DNA of 22,814 nt from an uncultured Prevotella sp. Its GTDB lineage: Bacteria > Bacteroidota > Bacteroidia > Bacteroidales > Bacteroidaceae. Below, piece after piece: positions 9,101-14,812 of this stretch. The translations under genes and the position numbers were made by a program. The stretch's first letter is position 1, and each line of letters opens with the position of its first letter. The stretch is taken from the NCBI GenBank assembly GCA_900557035.1, contig USRA01000034.1:1-22814 (forward strand). Direction: 5' to 3'. The notes beneath the pieces were generated by a model. It ran no database searches. It was given only the letters and a program-made list of their open reading frames with translations, and was not told where the DNA came from.

Positions 9101-9173
9101 CATCTACTTCGATGACTCGAATGCGCCTGATTCTGAAGCCGATGATGAATACATCGAGCTGGATGGATTCTAA
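6111..9173 (+). CDS. porW: TPR-repeat lipoprotein of the PorW/SprE type (type IX secretion)
   Basis: The 1020-residue protein has a lipoprotein signal ending in the lipobox LTGC with Cys25. Next comes the family-typical start SRWWHAFNARYNTYYNGTVAY and FTEQIPLYTV. TPR-like helices cover about residues 135-400 and 600-800 (WMLMGRSQFQKGDFEGAAATF; AWLAKCYIEQGWTYDAEDVI; YHLYLLYSRKKQTQMANSYV). Between them lies a low-complexity part (about 450-600, GFGN units and Thr/Gln-rich stretches). The C-terminus is an acidic tail with two GIY(I/F) motifs. In Flavobacterium and Porphyromonas, SprE/PorW is an outer-membrane-associated periplasmic lipoprotein needed for the type IX secretion machine. Finding PorX in the same window fits. 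A generic TPR lipoprotein is the alternative. Confidence 0.8.
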   Translation: MKGKSPIKHLFLIGLAVIAVNLTGCSTQKNTAQSRWWHAFNARYNTYYNGTVAYIDGALEKEEGNRDNFTEQIPLYTVGNKNSRDLGKANFDRAIEKCEKAIHQHSIKRRPVWEPGKRKTAKDIEWLSRREYNPFLWKAWMLMGRSQFQKGDFEGAAATFSYMSRLYSTQPAIYGKARAWLAKCYIEQGWTYDAEDVIRNIQRDSIHWRAQKEWDYAFADYYIHTGDARKAIPYLRKVISHEMRHKQKARQWYLMGQLQASIGNQQEAYQAFRHVIRLNPPYELEFNARIAITEVLASGNSRKMISRLKRMAASDKNKDYLDQVYYAIGNIHLAQKDTLHAIYAYEKGNRKATRNGIEKGVLLQRLGNLYWETERYADAKRCYGEAIGLLDQDRKDYPQLAHRSKVLDELVPYTDAIALQDSLQSIAKMDERDRNAAIDRVIAALKRKEKEEERRRWDDGAEMNSEFDGGNDGNGSGKDSRNGFGNGFGNASGNEFGNNNTWYFYSPVAVSQGKALFEKLWGKRKNLDNWQRINKTVVAWAQETDIAQGTDSEQGTTSAQGTDRDPLPQSSPQKESGRPSADSASLDPHQRAYYLAQIPFTQEQMSASNQLLADGLYHAGIIFKDRLDNLTQSEKMLLRLVDNYPDFAHLDDAYYHLYLLYSRKKQTQMANSYVEKLKKDYPESQFTALLSDPYYLENARMGVHIEDSIYTLTYQAFKEGKYEVVMHNSEISDKRFPTGANRDKFLFISGMTQLNEGKVSECLEKMNQVIAQYPNSRLSEMAGMIVNGVNAGRRLYGGKFDLNNIWAKRSDVLNSQDSTRQKGFSADRNDRFVFLLAYSPDSVNENQLLFEVAKYNFTTYMARNFDISIEDLQGLHRLQVSGFQNYDEARQYANELHQQAGILRLISKARSYVISEPNLELLGRNLSYDDYDKFYTRHFAPLKISKMHLLMEPAEIVVDKDSQKEEGTLEEENSQKEDAEDNGIYIESQPAEDTDTGIYFDDSNAPDSEADDEYIELDGF
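7554..7601 (+). repeat. Four 12-bp tandem repeats inside porW
   Basis: The unit AACGGATTCGGG occurs twice exactly (7554-7565, 7566-7577) and twice in altered form (7578-7589, 7590-7601), encoding NGFG-NGFG-NASG-NEFG. It lies in the probable disordered linker between the two TPR halves. As a multiple of three, copy-number change would keep the reading frame. Confidence 0.8.
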
Positions 9174-9185
9174 TCACGCAAGAAA

Positions 9186-9213
9186 GCTCTAGCGGCAAGA
9201 AAGCCGTTAGAGC
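9186..9213. terminator. Hairpin between convergent porW and lysO genes
   Basis: GCTCTAGCGGC at 9186-9196 pairs with GCCGTTAGAGC at 9203-9213 (11 pairs, one G-T, six-base loop). It covers the last codons and stop of the minus-strand lysO gene and begins 13 bases after porW stops. No T run follows on either strand, so termination is possible but not certain. Confidence 0.45.
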
Positions 9214-9809
9214 GAACAGAAGAAGGTAACCAGGAATGGTACGGAGAAATCTACGCAGAAGCCGTGGAAAATGGAAACGATGATGAAGCTCTCGCCCGAA
9301 TAGCGGGTGATGATAGGCAACGTGGTATCCATCGTGGTGGCTCCACCTACGCTGATAGGCGCCAGCTTGCCGAAATACTTCGCCAGCAGGGGCGCACAGA
9401 GCAGGGTGAGAATCTCACGGCAGATGTTGGCTAGCAGGGCGATGGTTCCCAGCTCGGCACCCCGATACTGCGTGATGAAGATGCTCGACAGCGAGTAGTA
9501 TCCGAAGCCCGAACCGACGGCGAGACAGTCGGAGAGCTGACGGTGACCCAGTATCAGGGAGGCTGCGGCGCACCCAGCCAGGGTTCCCAGGATGGTCATC
9601 ACCGGCAGCATCATCAGCCGGGGATTCACCTTTCTGAAACTCTTCAGGATAGAGGTATCGCAGCCGATGCTGATACCCACGCAGAACATCAGGCAGCAGA
9701 GGGCATAATAGCTCACGTCGCTCGCCAGAAAACTGGCAGGAATCACATCCCATACTCCCACGATGATGCCCAACACGAAGAAGCCTACGATAATCAGACT
9801 ACCTTTCAT
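9207..9809 (-). CDS. lysO: LysO family lysine exporter, C-terminal half protein
   Basis: The 200-residue membrane protein (start MKGSLIIVGFFVLG) has about six hydrophobic segments and matches the larger C-terminal part of LysO/YbjE (DUF340). Examples are ALCCLMFCVGISIGCD, GSGFGYYSLSSIFITQYRGAELGTIALLANICREILTLL, and VGGATTMDTTLPIITRYSG. In E. coli LysO is one chain of about 300 residues exporting lysine; here the family is split in two. The ATG at 9807-9809 overlaps the TGA of the upstream gene (9806-9808) as ATGA, so translation is probably coupled. This favours it over an upstream in-frame ATG at 9849-9851. The two products likely assemble into one transporter. Confidence 0.83.
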   Translation of the reverse strand: MKGSLIIVGFFVLGIIVGVWDVIPASFLASDVSYYALCCLMFCVGISIGCDTSILKSFRKVNPRLMMLPVMTILGTLAGCAAASLILGHRQLSDCLAVGSGFGYYSLSSIFITQYRGAELGTIALLANICREILTLLCAPLLAKYFGKLAPISVGGATTMDTTLPIITRYSGESFIIVSIFHGFCVDFSVPFLVTFFCSL

Positions 9810-10081
9810 TTTCCAGCCTCCTTTCTGCAGACATATCTCCACAATGCCCACGCAAAGATTGCACTACCCAGACTTCCGGCTATCGTAAGCACGATGGCTT
9901 CGAGTCCCAGGGTCTGAAGACCATTGATAATACGAGGGTTCGCTCCCACCTCGATGCCGAGCAGGAAGAGAAGCACCCAGATAAGCGCCGTGATGATACG
10001 ACCGATGAAACTCATTTTCTTGTTGCGGAGCAGGTACCCCGTACCTATTCCGCATAGCATGATCATTACAATCTTGAGCAT
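9806..10081 (-). CDS. LysO family exporter, N-terminal half protein
   Basis: The 91-residue protein has three hydrophobic segments (KIVMIMLCGIGTGYLL; IGRIITALIWVLLFLLGIEVG; LEAIVLTIAGSLGSAIFAWALW), the N-terminal part of LysO/DUF340. The segment LLFLLGIEVGANPRI corresponds to the conserved LxFxxGI block of LysO. Its stop overlaps the start of the downstream half gene by four bases, so the pair behaves as a split gene rather than a broken one: both halves have normal starts and a tidy junction. No promoter box was recognised upstream. Confidence 0.8.
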   Translation of the reverse strand: MLKIVMIMLCGIGTGYLLRNKKMSFIGRIITALIWVLLFLLGIEVGANPRIINGLQTLGLEAIVLTIAGSLGSAIFAWALWRYVCRKEAGK

Positions 10082-10109
10082 TGTTTCTTCTTTTTCTTTC
10101 TTTTTATTA

Positions 10110-10295
10110 TTATTGATTGATTACTTTTAACTTCGATAATAATAACGGATTCCCGACCTTAATATTATAAAAAAGACCGAGAATCCTGATGATATTTGTA
10201 AGTAATCTATAGCGGTTGTCAGAACCGAACTTGGATGAACCGTCCTCACGGAAAGTAAACTGGAAGATCGGAATAGCACCAAACTTTCTCGAATT
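10110..10295 (-). pseudogene. Fragment resembling a SusC/TonB-dependent receptor segment
   Basis: On the minus strand an open stretch bounded by stops (10298-10296 and 10112-10110) encodes FQFTFREDGSSKFGSDNRY (codons 10265-10209). This closely resembles the beta-barrel block NFTxRxDGSSRFGxxNRY found in SusC-like outer-membrane receptors. The sequence after it does not continue in the usual way (RLLTNIIRILGLFYN), and there is no start codon or second receptor segment. I read it as a remnant or displaced fragment. The match is by eye over about 18 residues, so chance cannot be excluded. Confidence 0.4.
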
Positions 10296-10333
10296 TTACA
10301 TTTCATTAACATAATAAACAACAGCACCACCGA

Positions 10334-10368
10334 GTCTAGCGATGCAGCGTTTCGCTGCGTCGCTAGAC
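10334..10368. repeat. 16-bp inverted repeat with three-base loop
   Basis: GTCTAGCGATGCAGCG (10334-10349) pairs with CGCTGCGTCGCTAGAC (10353-10368) with one G-T pair and loop TTT. No T run follows on either strand, so it is not a plain terminator. It stands alone between the receptor-like fragment and the 29-bp inverted repeat. Confidence 0.8.
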
Positions 10369-10451
10369 CTAACATGCAGTCTTACTGTCAAATCCTTTCT
10401 TCTATATCCGAGCACATCACACAAATCCTTCGCACAGAGTCAAGGCATCAC

Positions 10452-10630
10452 AGCTATCACAATAACAGTTATCACAGTTTTTACGGAGGAGGGCTATCGG
10501 AAGGGAAGAAAATGTTAAATAGAATTTAACTATATATATTATATATAAATATATAATATATATAGTTAGTTCTAGAATGAGAAAAAGAAAAGTGTTTCGA
10601 GAAACTGTGATAACTGTTATTGTGATAGCT
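10452..10630. repeat. Perfect 29-bp inverted repeat enclosing an AT palindrome
   Basis: The left arm 10452-10480 (starts AGCTATCACAATAACAG) and right arm 10602-10630 (ends CTGTTATTGTGATAGCT) are exact reverse complements over 29 bp, with 121 bp between. Each arm holds TATCACA twice around the small palindrome ATAACAGTTAT. The enclosed DNA carries no plausible gene. The layout could be a short mobile element with terminal inverted repeats, an invertible switch, an origin-like site or a long RNA hairpin. No target duplication is visible at the edges. Confidence 0.9.
10527..10568. repeat. 42-bp perfect AT palindrome
   Basis: Arms 10527-10546 and 10549-10568 are perfectly complementary (20 bp each, only two bases between). 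The sequence is almost wholly A and T (TAACTATATATATT at its left end). It lies near the centre of the 29-bp inverted repeat: centre 10547.5 against 10541. This DNA should melt or extrude easily. Confidence 0.9.
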
Positions 10631-10640
10631 CTTTTGATGG

Positions 10641-10728
10641 AAAGCTATGGTTTGTAATCTGCAAAACTATGGTTTGTGATCTGGAAAACTATGGTTTCTC
10701 TTTTTCAAAACTATGAGTTAGAATTATT
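10641..10728 (+). repeat. Four 22-bp tandem direct repeats (iteron-like)
   Basis: The units 10641-10662, 10663-10684, 10685-10706 and 10707-10728 follow each other without spacers. All begin AAA(A/G)CTATG. The first two continue GTTTGT(A/G)ATCTG, the third keeps GTTT and the fourth has decayed further. A period of 22 bp, close to two helical turns, puts the conserved block on the same DNA face, as in protein-binding iterons. The array starts ten bases after the right arm of the 29-bp inverted repeat. Confidence 0.85.
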
Positions 10729-10767
10729 AACGGGATTCGTATTCTGGGGCTGCTGAAGATTAGGGCT

Positions 10768-10814
10768 TATCACACCCTGATTTGTGGCGGTATCGGATAT
10801 TTGCAGTACCTTTG
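10768..10814 (+). promoter_or_regulatory. Promoter of the HU-like/smalltalk genes with a TATCACA motif
   Basis: TTTG at 10781-10784 and TACCTTTG at 10807-10814 form a Bacteroidota -33/-7 pair with a 22-base spacer, slightly long. A further TATCACA (10768-10774), the motif present twice in each arm of the 29-bp repeat, lies seven bases before the -33 box. This may be an operator. The ATG is 46 bases after the -7 box. Confidence 0.6.
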
Positions 10815-10860
10815 CATCGTCAAAAAATAAATTATTAACCCTTTAAGAAACTGATTGACT

Positions 10861-11181
10861 ATGGGACAAGGAACTAGTAAGTATCGTAAGATTATGCGTA
10901 CCCCTCAGACGGGTGAGAACGCAGGTAAGAAGCTCTGGTATGCTACTGCCGTGAGCGACCGTGAGATGAGTTTCGAGGACTTCGTGACTCATATCTCTGA
11001 GCACAACTCTCCATACAGCCGAGGCACCATCCACGGTGTGCTGATGGATACCCTCGACTGCCTGAAGCATCTGATTCTGGACGGCAAGAGCGTTCGTTTC
11101 TCCGACCTCGGATTGTTCTCCATCGGTATGACTTCGCGTGGCGAGGTGAGCAAGGAGAAGGTGACGGCGGCGACAACGTAA
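10861..11181 (+). CDS. Short HU-like (HU-related) DNA-binding protein
   Basis: The 106-residue protein matches the Bacteroidota HU-related group: YATAVSDREMSFEDFVTHIS, a helical part with RGTIHGVLMDTLDCLKHLIL, then GKSVRFSDLGLFSIGMTSRG. The last block is the start of the beta sheet of the HU fold. Relatives I recall continue for some 25-35 residues (N-I-K.V...F.P-like segment and final helix), but this protein ends soon after in EVSKEKVTAATT. It may therefore lack much of the DNA-gripping arm. The start is ATG at 10861; a TTG two codons earlier is less likely. A smalltalk peptide follows after 28 bases, a common pairing in Bacteroidales. Confidence 0.75.
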   Translation: MGQGTSKYRKIMRTPQTGENAGKKLWYATAVSDREMSFEDFVTHISEHNSPYSRGTIHGVLMDTLDCLKHLILDGKSVRFSDLGLFSIGMTSRGEVSKEKVTAATT

Positions 11182-11209
11182 ATATGTAAATCACTAAAAA
11201 AAACTGCTT

Positions 11210-11305
11210 ATGAAGAAAGAAACTTGGAAAACCGTATTTCAGATAGTACTATCTATCTTGACCGCTATCGCCGCCTCTCTAGGCGTGACGAGCTGCATGC
11301 CATAG
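11210..11305 (+). CDS. Smalltalk-type small membrane peptide
   Basis: A 31-residue reading frame: MKKETWKTVFQIVLSIL then TAIAASLGVTSCMP. It has a charged N-terminus, one hydrophobic segment (about residues 9-25) and a terminal T-S-C-M, the pattern of the peptide family named 'smalltalk' in Bacteroidales annotation. These are typically encoded right after HU-like genes. The Cys near the end follows a signal-like segment but leaves no mature protein. The role is unknown. The gene is 28 bases after the HU-like gene and before a strong terminator, so the two form one transcript. Confidence 0.8.
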   Translation: MKKETWKTVFQIVLSILTAIAASLGVTSCMP

Positions 11306-11352
11306 AGCTGCACAAGGAATCTTAAATTGACAAATCACCCAAAAATTACCAC

Positions 11353-11389
11353 AAAAAGGAGGGAACGTCGCCGTTCCCTCCTTTTTTTA
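11353..11389 (+). terminator. Strong intrinsic terminator, usable from both strands
   Basis: AAAAAGGAGGGAACG (11353-11367) pairs with CGTTCCCTCCTTTTT (11372-11386), with a four-base loop TCGC and a T run to 11388. On the minus strand the stem is followed by TTTTTGTGG, so it can also end transcripts of the ATPase/nuclease genes, whose last stop is at 11461. Confidence 0.9.
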
Positions 11390-11460
11390 TGCTATCTAAA
11401 AAAAATACTTCCGTATATTTCAAAAATACTTTTTTATGCTATCAATAATAACATTTCCCA

Positions 11461-13035
11461 TTACACTTCGTTCCAATCAACCAATCCCTTTCCCATATCA
11501 TCCAGTTCTATGGCAAGGGCTATTACCTTGCGCTTATCAGCCTTGAAAGGTTCGGCATACTGCTTGGCTTTCATCTGCTCTTCGGCAGCATCTACGCCGC
11601 CGTTGTTGCTCAGCTTCAGTTCCAGTACATAGATGAAGTTGGTGGTTTCCACCACCATATCTATTCTGCCCGTAGCAATCATCTTTTCTACTTCCACCCT
11701 GCAACCGATGGCATTGAAGATGGTGCTCAGAATCAGACGGTAGCGCTCCTCCATATCCATACTGGCAAGCTTCTTGTTGCTGTAGGGCACGTCCGCAATG
11801 AGCGCCTTCAGGCATTTCATGGCTTCGGGAAGATTGCCAAGCTGAAGGGCTAGAAACAGACCAGATTGGGTAGATTGGATATCACCATTACTTCGCAGCG
11901 TAAGTGCCGGCAACACCGTCTCGTAAAGTGCTTGCCTTACCTCAGAATTAGGAAATCCTAAAATATAAACTCCCATCTGGTAATCCTTGATGGTAAGATA
12001 ACCAGACTGATAGAGAAACAGTTCTGCTCCACCACCTGTCACATCAGATGTCTCTATGGTTTGGCGAAGAATGGTGCACGGATCAAAATTACCCAATTTG
12101 AGTTCCATGTCATCCACAAACTTAGGAAGCAACGAGGTTGCGCCCGATGATGCCCAGTAGTTTTTCAAGTCTGAATCAGCCAAGGCATTGATGAGACTGA
12201 ACGGATTGAATACATCCACCATATTGCGGCGACTGAAATGATAGCCGTCATAATATGCCGTCAGCTTCGCTACAGCTTCATCGAATGTCCAGTCTTCGTA
12301 TTCTGCCAATTTGTTGATTTCAGGCTTAAAATCGCACAGCACTTCTTCTTTCGTAATACCACAGATAGCTGCATATTCCGGCTCAAAGCTGATGTTGCTC
12401 AGATTGTTGAGCACAGAGAAGAGAGAGATTTGCGTAAACTTGGTAATACCGGTGATGAAGACAAACTTCTCGTATTTATCATCTGCCTTGAGAATGGCAA
12501 AAACCTCTCTATAAATAGAGGTACATGCTTCGTGGTGAGGAGTTTTCCAGGAATGCTGCAATGGAGAATCGTATTCGTCGATGAGAATGGCAACCTGTTG
12601 GCCAGTTTGCTCATACGAACCAACAATTATTGCATTGAAGCGGTCGGCAAGCTGGGCTGTAGGTTTAGGTGTAATGCCATATTCCTTCTCTAATCTGTCG
12701 AAAGTGATGTCGAGATAAGAGCGCAAAGTTTCCGGTTCTGCGCCCGCACGACTCATATCCAGTCTGATGACTGGGCGCTTCACCCATTCCTTCTCCAGCT
12801 GCATAATCTTCAAGCCCTCGAAGAGTTCCTTCTTACCCATGAAGTAGGATTCGAGCGTATCGACCAGCACTGATTTACCGAAGCGGCGTGGGCGGCTCAG
12901 GTAATTATACGTTTTATTTCTGTTGGCAAGTTGCCAGATGATATCTGTCTTGTCAACATATAGGTATCCTTCCTTTCTGATTTTCTCAAAAGACTGGATG
13001 CCTACTGGTAATCGTCTATCGTTTGTCTCTACCAT
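11461..13035 (-). CDS. AAA-ATPase with C-terminal PD-(D/E)XK nuclease-like domain (DUF1703 type), copy 1
   Basis: The 524-residue protein starts at MVETNDRRLPVGIQSF. An AAA-ATPase-like domain fills residues about 5-320 with Walker A RPRRFGKS (Lys54) and Walker B VAILIDEYDSPL (Asp153, Glu154). A PD-(D/E)XK-type domain lies at the end: RIDMVVETT (Asp459), then YVLELKL (Glu472, Lys474) and a later KQYAE. The family is abundant in Prevotella and Bacteroides, often in many paralogs; its role is not established, with mobile-element or defence roles suggested. It lies 38 bases downstream of a same-length paralog. The matching upstream -7 box is altered to TAATTTTT here, so it probably depends on read-through from copy 2. 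Confidence 0.87.
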   Translation of the reverse strand: MVETNDRRLPVGIQSFEKIRKEGYLYVDKTDIIWQLANRNKTYNYLSRPRRFGKSVLVDTLESYFMGKKELFEGLKIMQLEKEWVKRPVIRLDMSRAGAEPETLRSYLDITFDRLEKEYGITPKPTAQLADRFNAIIVGSYEQTGQQVAILIDEYDSPLQHSWKTPHHEACTSIYREVFAILKADDKYEKFVFITGITKFTQISLFSVLNNLSNISFEPEYAAICGITKEEVLCDFKPEINKLAEYEDWTFDEAVAKLTAYYDGYHFSRRNMVDVFNPFSLINALADSDLKNYWASSGATSLLPKFVDDMELKLGNFDPCTILRQTIETSDVTGGGAELFLYQSGYLTIKDYQMGVYILGFPNSEVRQALYETVLPALTLRSNGDIQSTQSGLFLALQLGNLPEAMKCLKALIADVPYSNKKLASMDMEERYRLILSTIFNAIGCRVEVEKMIATGRIDMVVETTNFIYVLELKLSNNGGVDAAEEQMKAKQYAEPFKADKRKVIALAIELDDMGKGLVDWNEV

Positions 13036-13073
13036 AATTCCTAATCTGTCTTTATATGAACTTTTCCGAAAAA

Positions 13074-14648
13074 TTATACTTCCTTCCAATCAACCAGTCC
13101 CTTTCCCATATCATCCAGTTCTATGGCAAGGGCAATCACTTTGCGCTTATCAGCCTTGAAAGGTTCGGCATACTGCTTGGCTTTCATCTGCTCTTCGGCA
13201 GCATCTACGCCGCCGTTGTTGCTCAGCTTCAGTTCCAGTACATAGATGAAGTTGGTGGTTTCCACCACCATATCTATTCTGCCCGTAGCAATCATCTTTT
13301 CTACTTCCACCCTGCAACCGATGGCATTGAAGATGGTGCTCAGAATCAGACGGTAGCGCTCCTCCATATCCATACTGGCAAGCTTCTTGTTGCTGTAGGG
13401 CACGTCCGCAATGAGTGCCTTCAGGCATTTCATGGCTTCGGGAAGATTGCCAAGCTTCAGGGAGTAAAGCAACATATTCTGGGTAGTTATTACTTGGGCA
13501 TTCGATTGCAATGTCAAGGCTGGCAAAACAATCCTGTATAGAGCCTTTCGAACTTCATAGTTTGGAATGCCTAGCAAATAAATCTCATCCATATATCCCT
13601 TGATCGTAAGATAACCCGACTGATAGAGAAACAGTTCCGCTCCACCACCTGTTACGTCAGAAGTCTCCAGGGTATCGCTGTCTATCGGACAATTTTCAAA
13701 ATCCTTCAGTCTCATTTCTATATTATCCACAAACTTAGGAAGTAGCGAGGTTGCACCCGATGAAGCCCAGTAGTTCTTCAGTTTGGAATCATCCAAGGCA
13801 TTGATGAGACTGAACGGATTGAAGATATCCACCATATTTTCATGACAGAAATGATAGCCATCATAATAAGCTGTCAATTGTGCTACAGCTTCATCGAAAG
13901 TCCATCCGTTCTTTAATGCCAATTTGTTGATTTCCGGCTTAAAATCGCACAGCACTTCTTCTTTCGTAATACCACAGATAGCTGCATATTCCGGCTCAAA
14001 GCTGATGTTGCTCAGATTGTTGAGCACAGAGAAGAGAGAGATTTGCGTAAACTTGGTAATACCGGTGATGAAGACAAACTTCTCGTATTTATCATCTGCC
14101 TTGAGAATGGCAAAAACCTCTCTATAAATAGAGGTACATGCTTCGTGGTGAGGAGTTTTCCAGGAATGCTGCAATGGAGAATCGTATTCGTCGATGAGAA
14201 TGGCAACCTGTTGACCGGTCTGTTTGTATGCGGTCTGGATGATAGCGTCAAAGCGGTCGGCAAGCTGGGCTGTAGGTTTAGGAGTAATGCCATATTCTTC
14301 CTCTAATCTGTCGAAAGTTATATCGAGATAAGAGCGCAATGTTGCCGGCTCTGTACCCGCACGACTCATATCGAGTCTGATGACAGGGCGCTTCACCCAT
14401 TCCGTCTCCAGCTGCATAATCTTCAAGCCCTCGAAGAGTTCCTTCTTTCCCATGAAGTAGGATTCGAGCGTATCGACCAGCACAGATTTACCAAAGCGGC
14501 GTGGGCGGCTCAGGTAATTATACTTTTTCCCCCAGTTGGCAAGTTGCCAGATGATATCTGTCTTGTCAACATACAGGCATCCTTGCTTTCTGATTTCCTC
14601 AAAGGACTGGATGCCTACTGGCAATCGTCTATCGTTAATCTCTACCAT
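13074..14648 (-). CDS. AAA-ATPase with C-terminal PD-(D/E)XK nuclease-like domain (DUF1703 type), copy 2
   Basis: This 524-residue paralog of copy 1 starts at MVEINDRRLPVGIQSF. Walker A (RPRRFGKS), Walker B (ILIDEYDSPL) and the nuclease residues (RIDMVVETT, YVLELKL) are unchanged. Relative to copy 1 it is nearly identical over two blocks of about 300 bp (13141-13455 and 13921-14216) and clearly diverged between and around them. An example is residues about 330-400 in the linker before the nuclease domain (EMRLKDFENCPIDSDTLETS against ELKLGNFDPCTILRQTIETS). It has a good promoter box at 14682-14689. The start at 14648 is preferred because that box lies downstream of the next upstream in-frame ATG on the transcript side. 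Confidence 0.87.
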   Translation of the reverse strand: MVEINDRRLPVGIQSFEEIRKQGCLYVDKTDIIWQLANWGKKYNYLSRPRRFGKSVLVDTLESYFMGKKELFEGLKIMQLETEWVKRPVIRLDMSRAGTEPATLRSYLDITFDRLEEEYGITPKPTAQLADRFDAIIQTAYKQTGQQVAILIDEYDSPLQHSWKTPHHEACTSIYREVFAILKADDKYEKFVFITGITKFTQISLFSVLNNLSNISFEPEYAAICGITKEEVLCDFKPEINKLALKNGWTFDEAVAQLTAYYDGYHFCHENMVDIFNPFSLINALDDSKLKNYWASSGATSLLPKFVDNIEMRLKDFENCPIDSDTLETSDVTGGGAELFLYQSGYLTIKGYMDEIYLLGIPNYEVRKALYRIVLPALTLQSNAQVITTQNMLLYSLKLGNLPEAMKCLKALIADVPYSNKKLASMDMEERYRLILSTIFNAIGCRVEVEKMIATGRIDMVVETTNFIYVLELKLSNNGGVDAAEEQMKAKQYAEPFKADKRKVIALAIELDDMGKGLVDWKEV

Positions 14649-14681
14649 AATTCCTAATCTGTCTTTATATGAACTTTTCCG

Positions 14682-14689
14682 CAAAGTTA
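14682..14689 (-). promoter_or_regulatory. -7 box TAACTTTG for the ATPase/nuclease pair
   Basis: Read on the minus strand, TAACTTTG matches TAnnTTTG and lies 33 bases before the copy 2 start. A TTTA, one base off TTTG, sits 20 bases further upstream. The corresponding place before copy 1 reads TAATTTTT, losing the G of the box. Confidence 0.65.
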
Positions 14690-14785
14690 CGGTTTTATTT
14701 TCATGTAAGTAAAGCTTATCGGCACTTTTTTTTTCAATTAAGTTTCTTTAACCACAACTCTCTTCCGTCATTCAATAATTCTTTG

Positions 14786-14793
14786 TACTTTAG
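14786..14793 (+). promoter_or_regulatory. Possible porX -7 region TACTTTAG
   Basis: The stretch TTTGTACTTTAGCAC resembles the aroA promoter region TTTGTACTTTTGCAC (3455-3468) with one change in the TAnnTTTG box. It lies 95 bases before porX and just upstream of the tandem leader repeats, which would then be part of the transcript. Confidence 0.4.
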
Positions 14794-14812
14794 CACCTCG
14801 AAAATAAAAATA

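Noticed and set aside
10127..10375. 82-codon minus-strand frame with ATG near the 16-bp hairpin
   Set aside because: It reads through the hairpin, and the receptor-like similarity is in a different frame; no protein features support it.
10641..10728. Possible CRISPR array
   Set aside because: The 22-bp units touch each other without spacers and decay along the array; no cas genes are present.
13036..13089. Longer starts for the two ATPase/nuclease genes (at 13089 and 14684)
   Set aside because: The extra residues (RKSSYKDRLGI) come from the shared leader that holds the promoter-proximal transcript, and the copy 1 extension would overlap the copy 2 stop; the ATG before VE(T/I)NDRRLP fits the family start.
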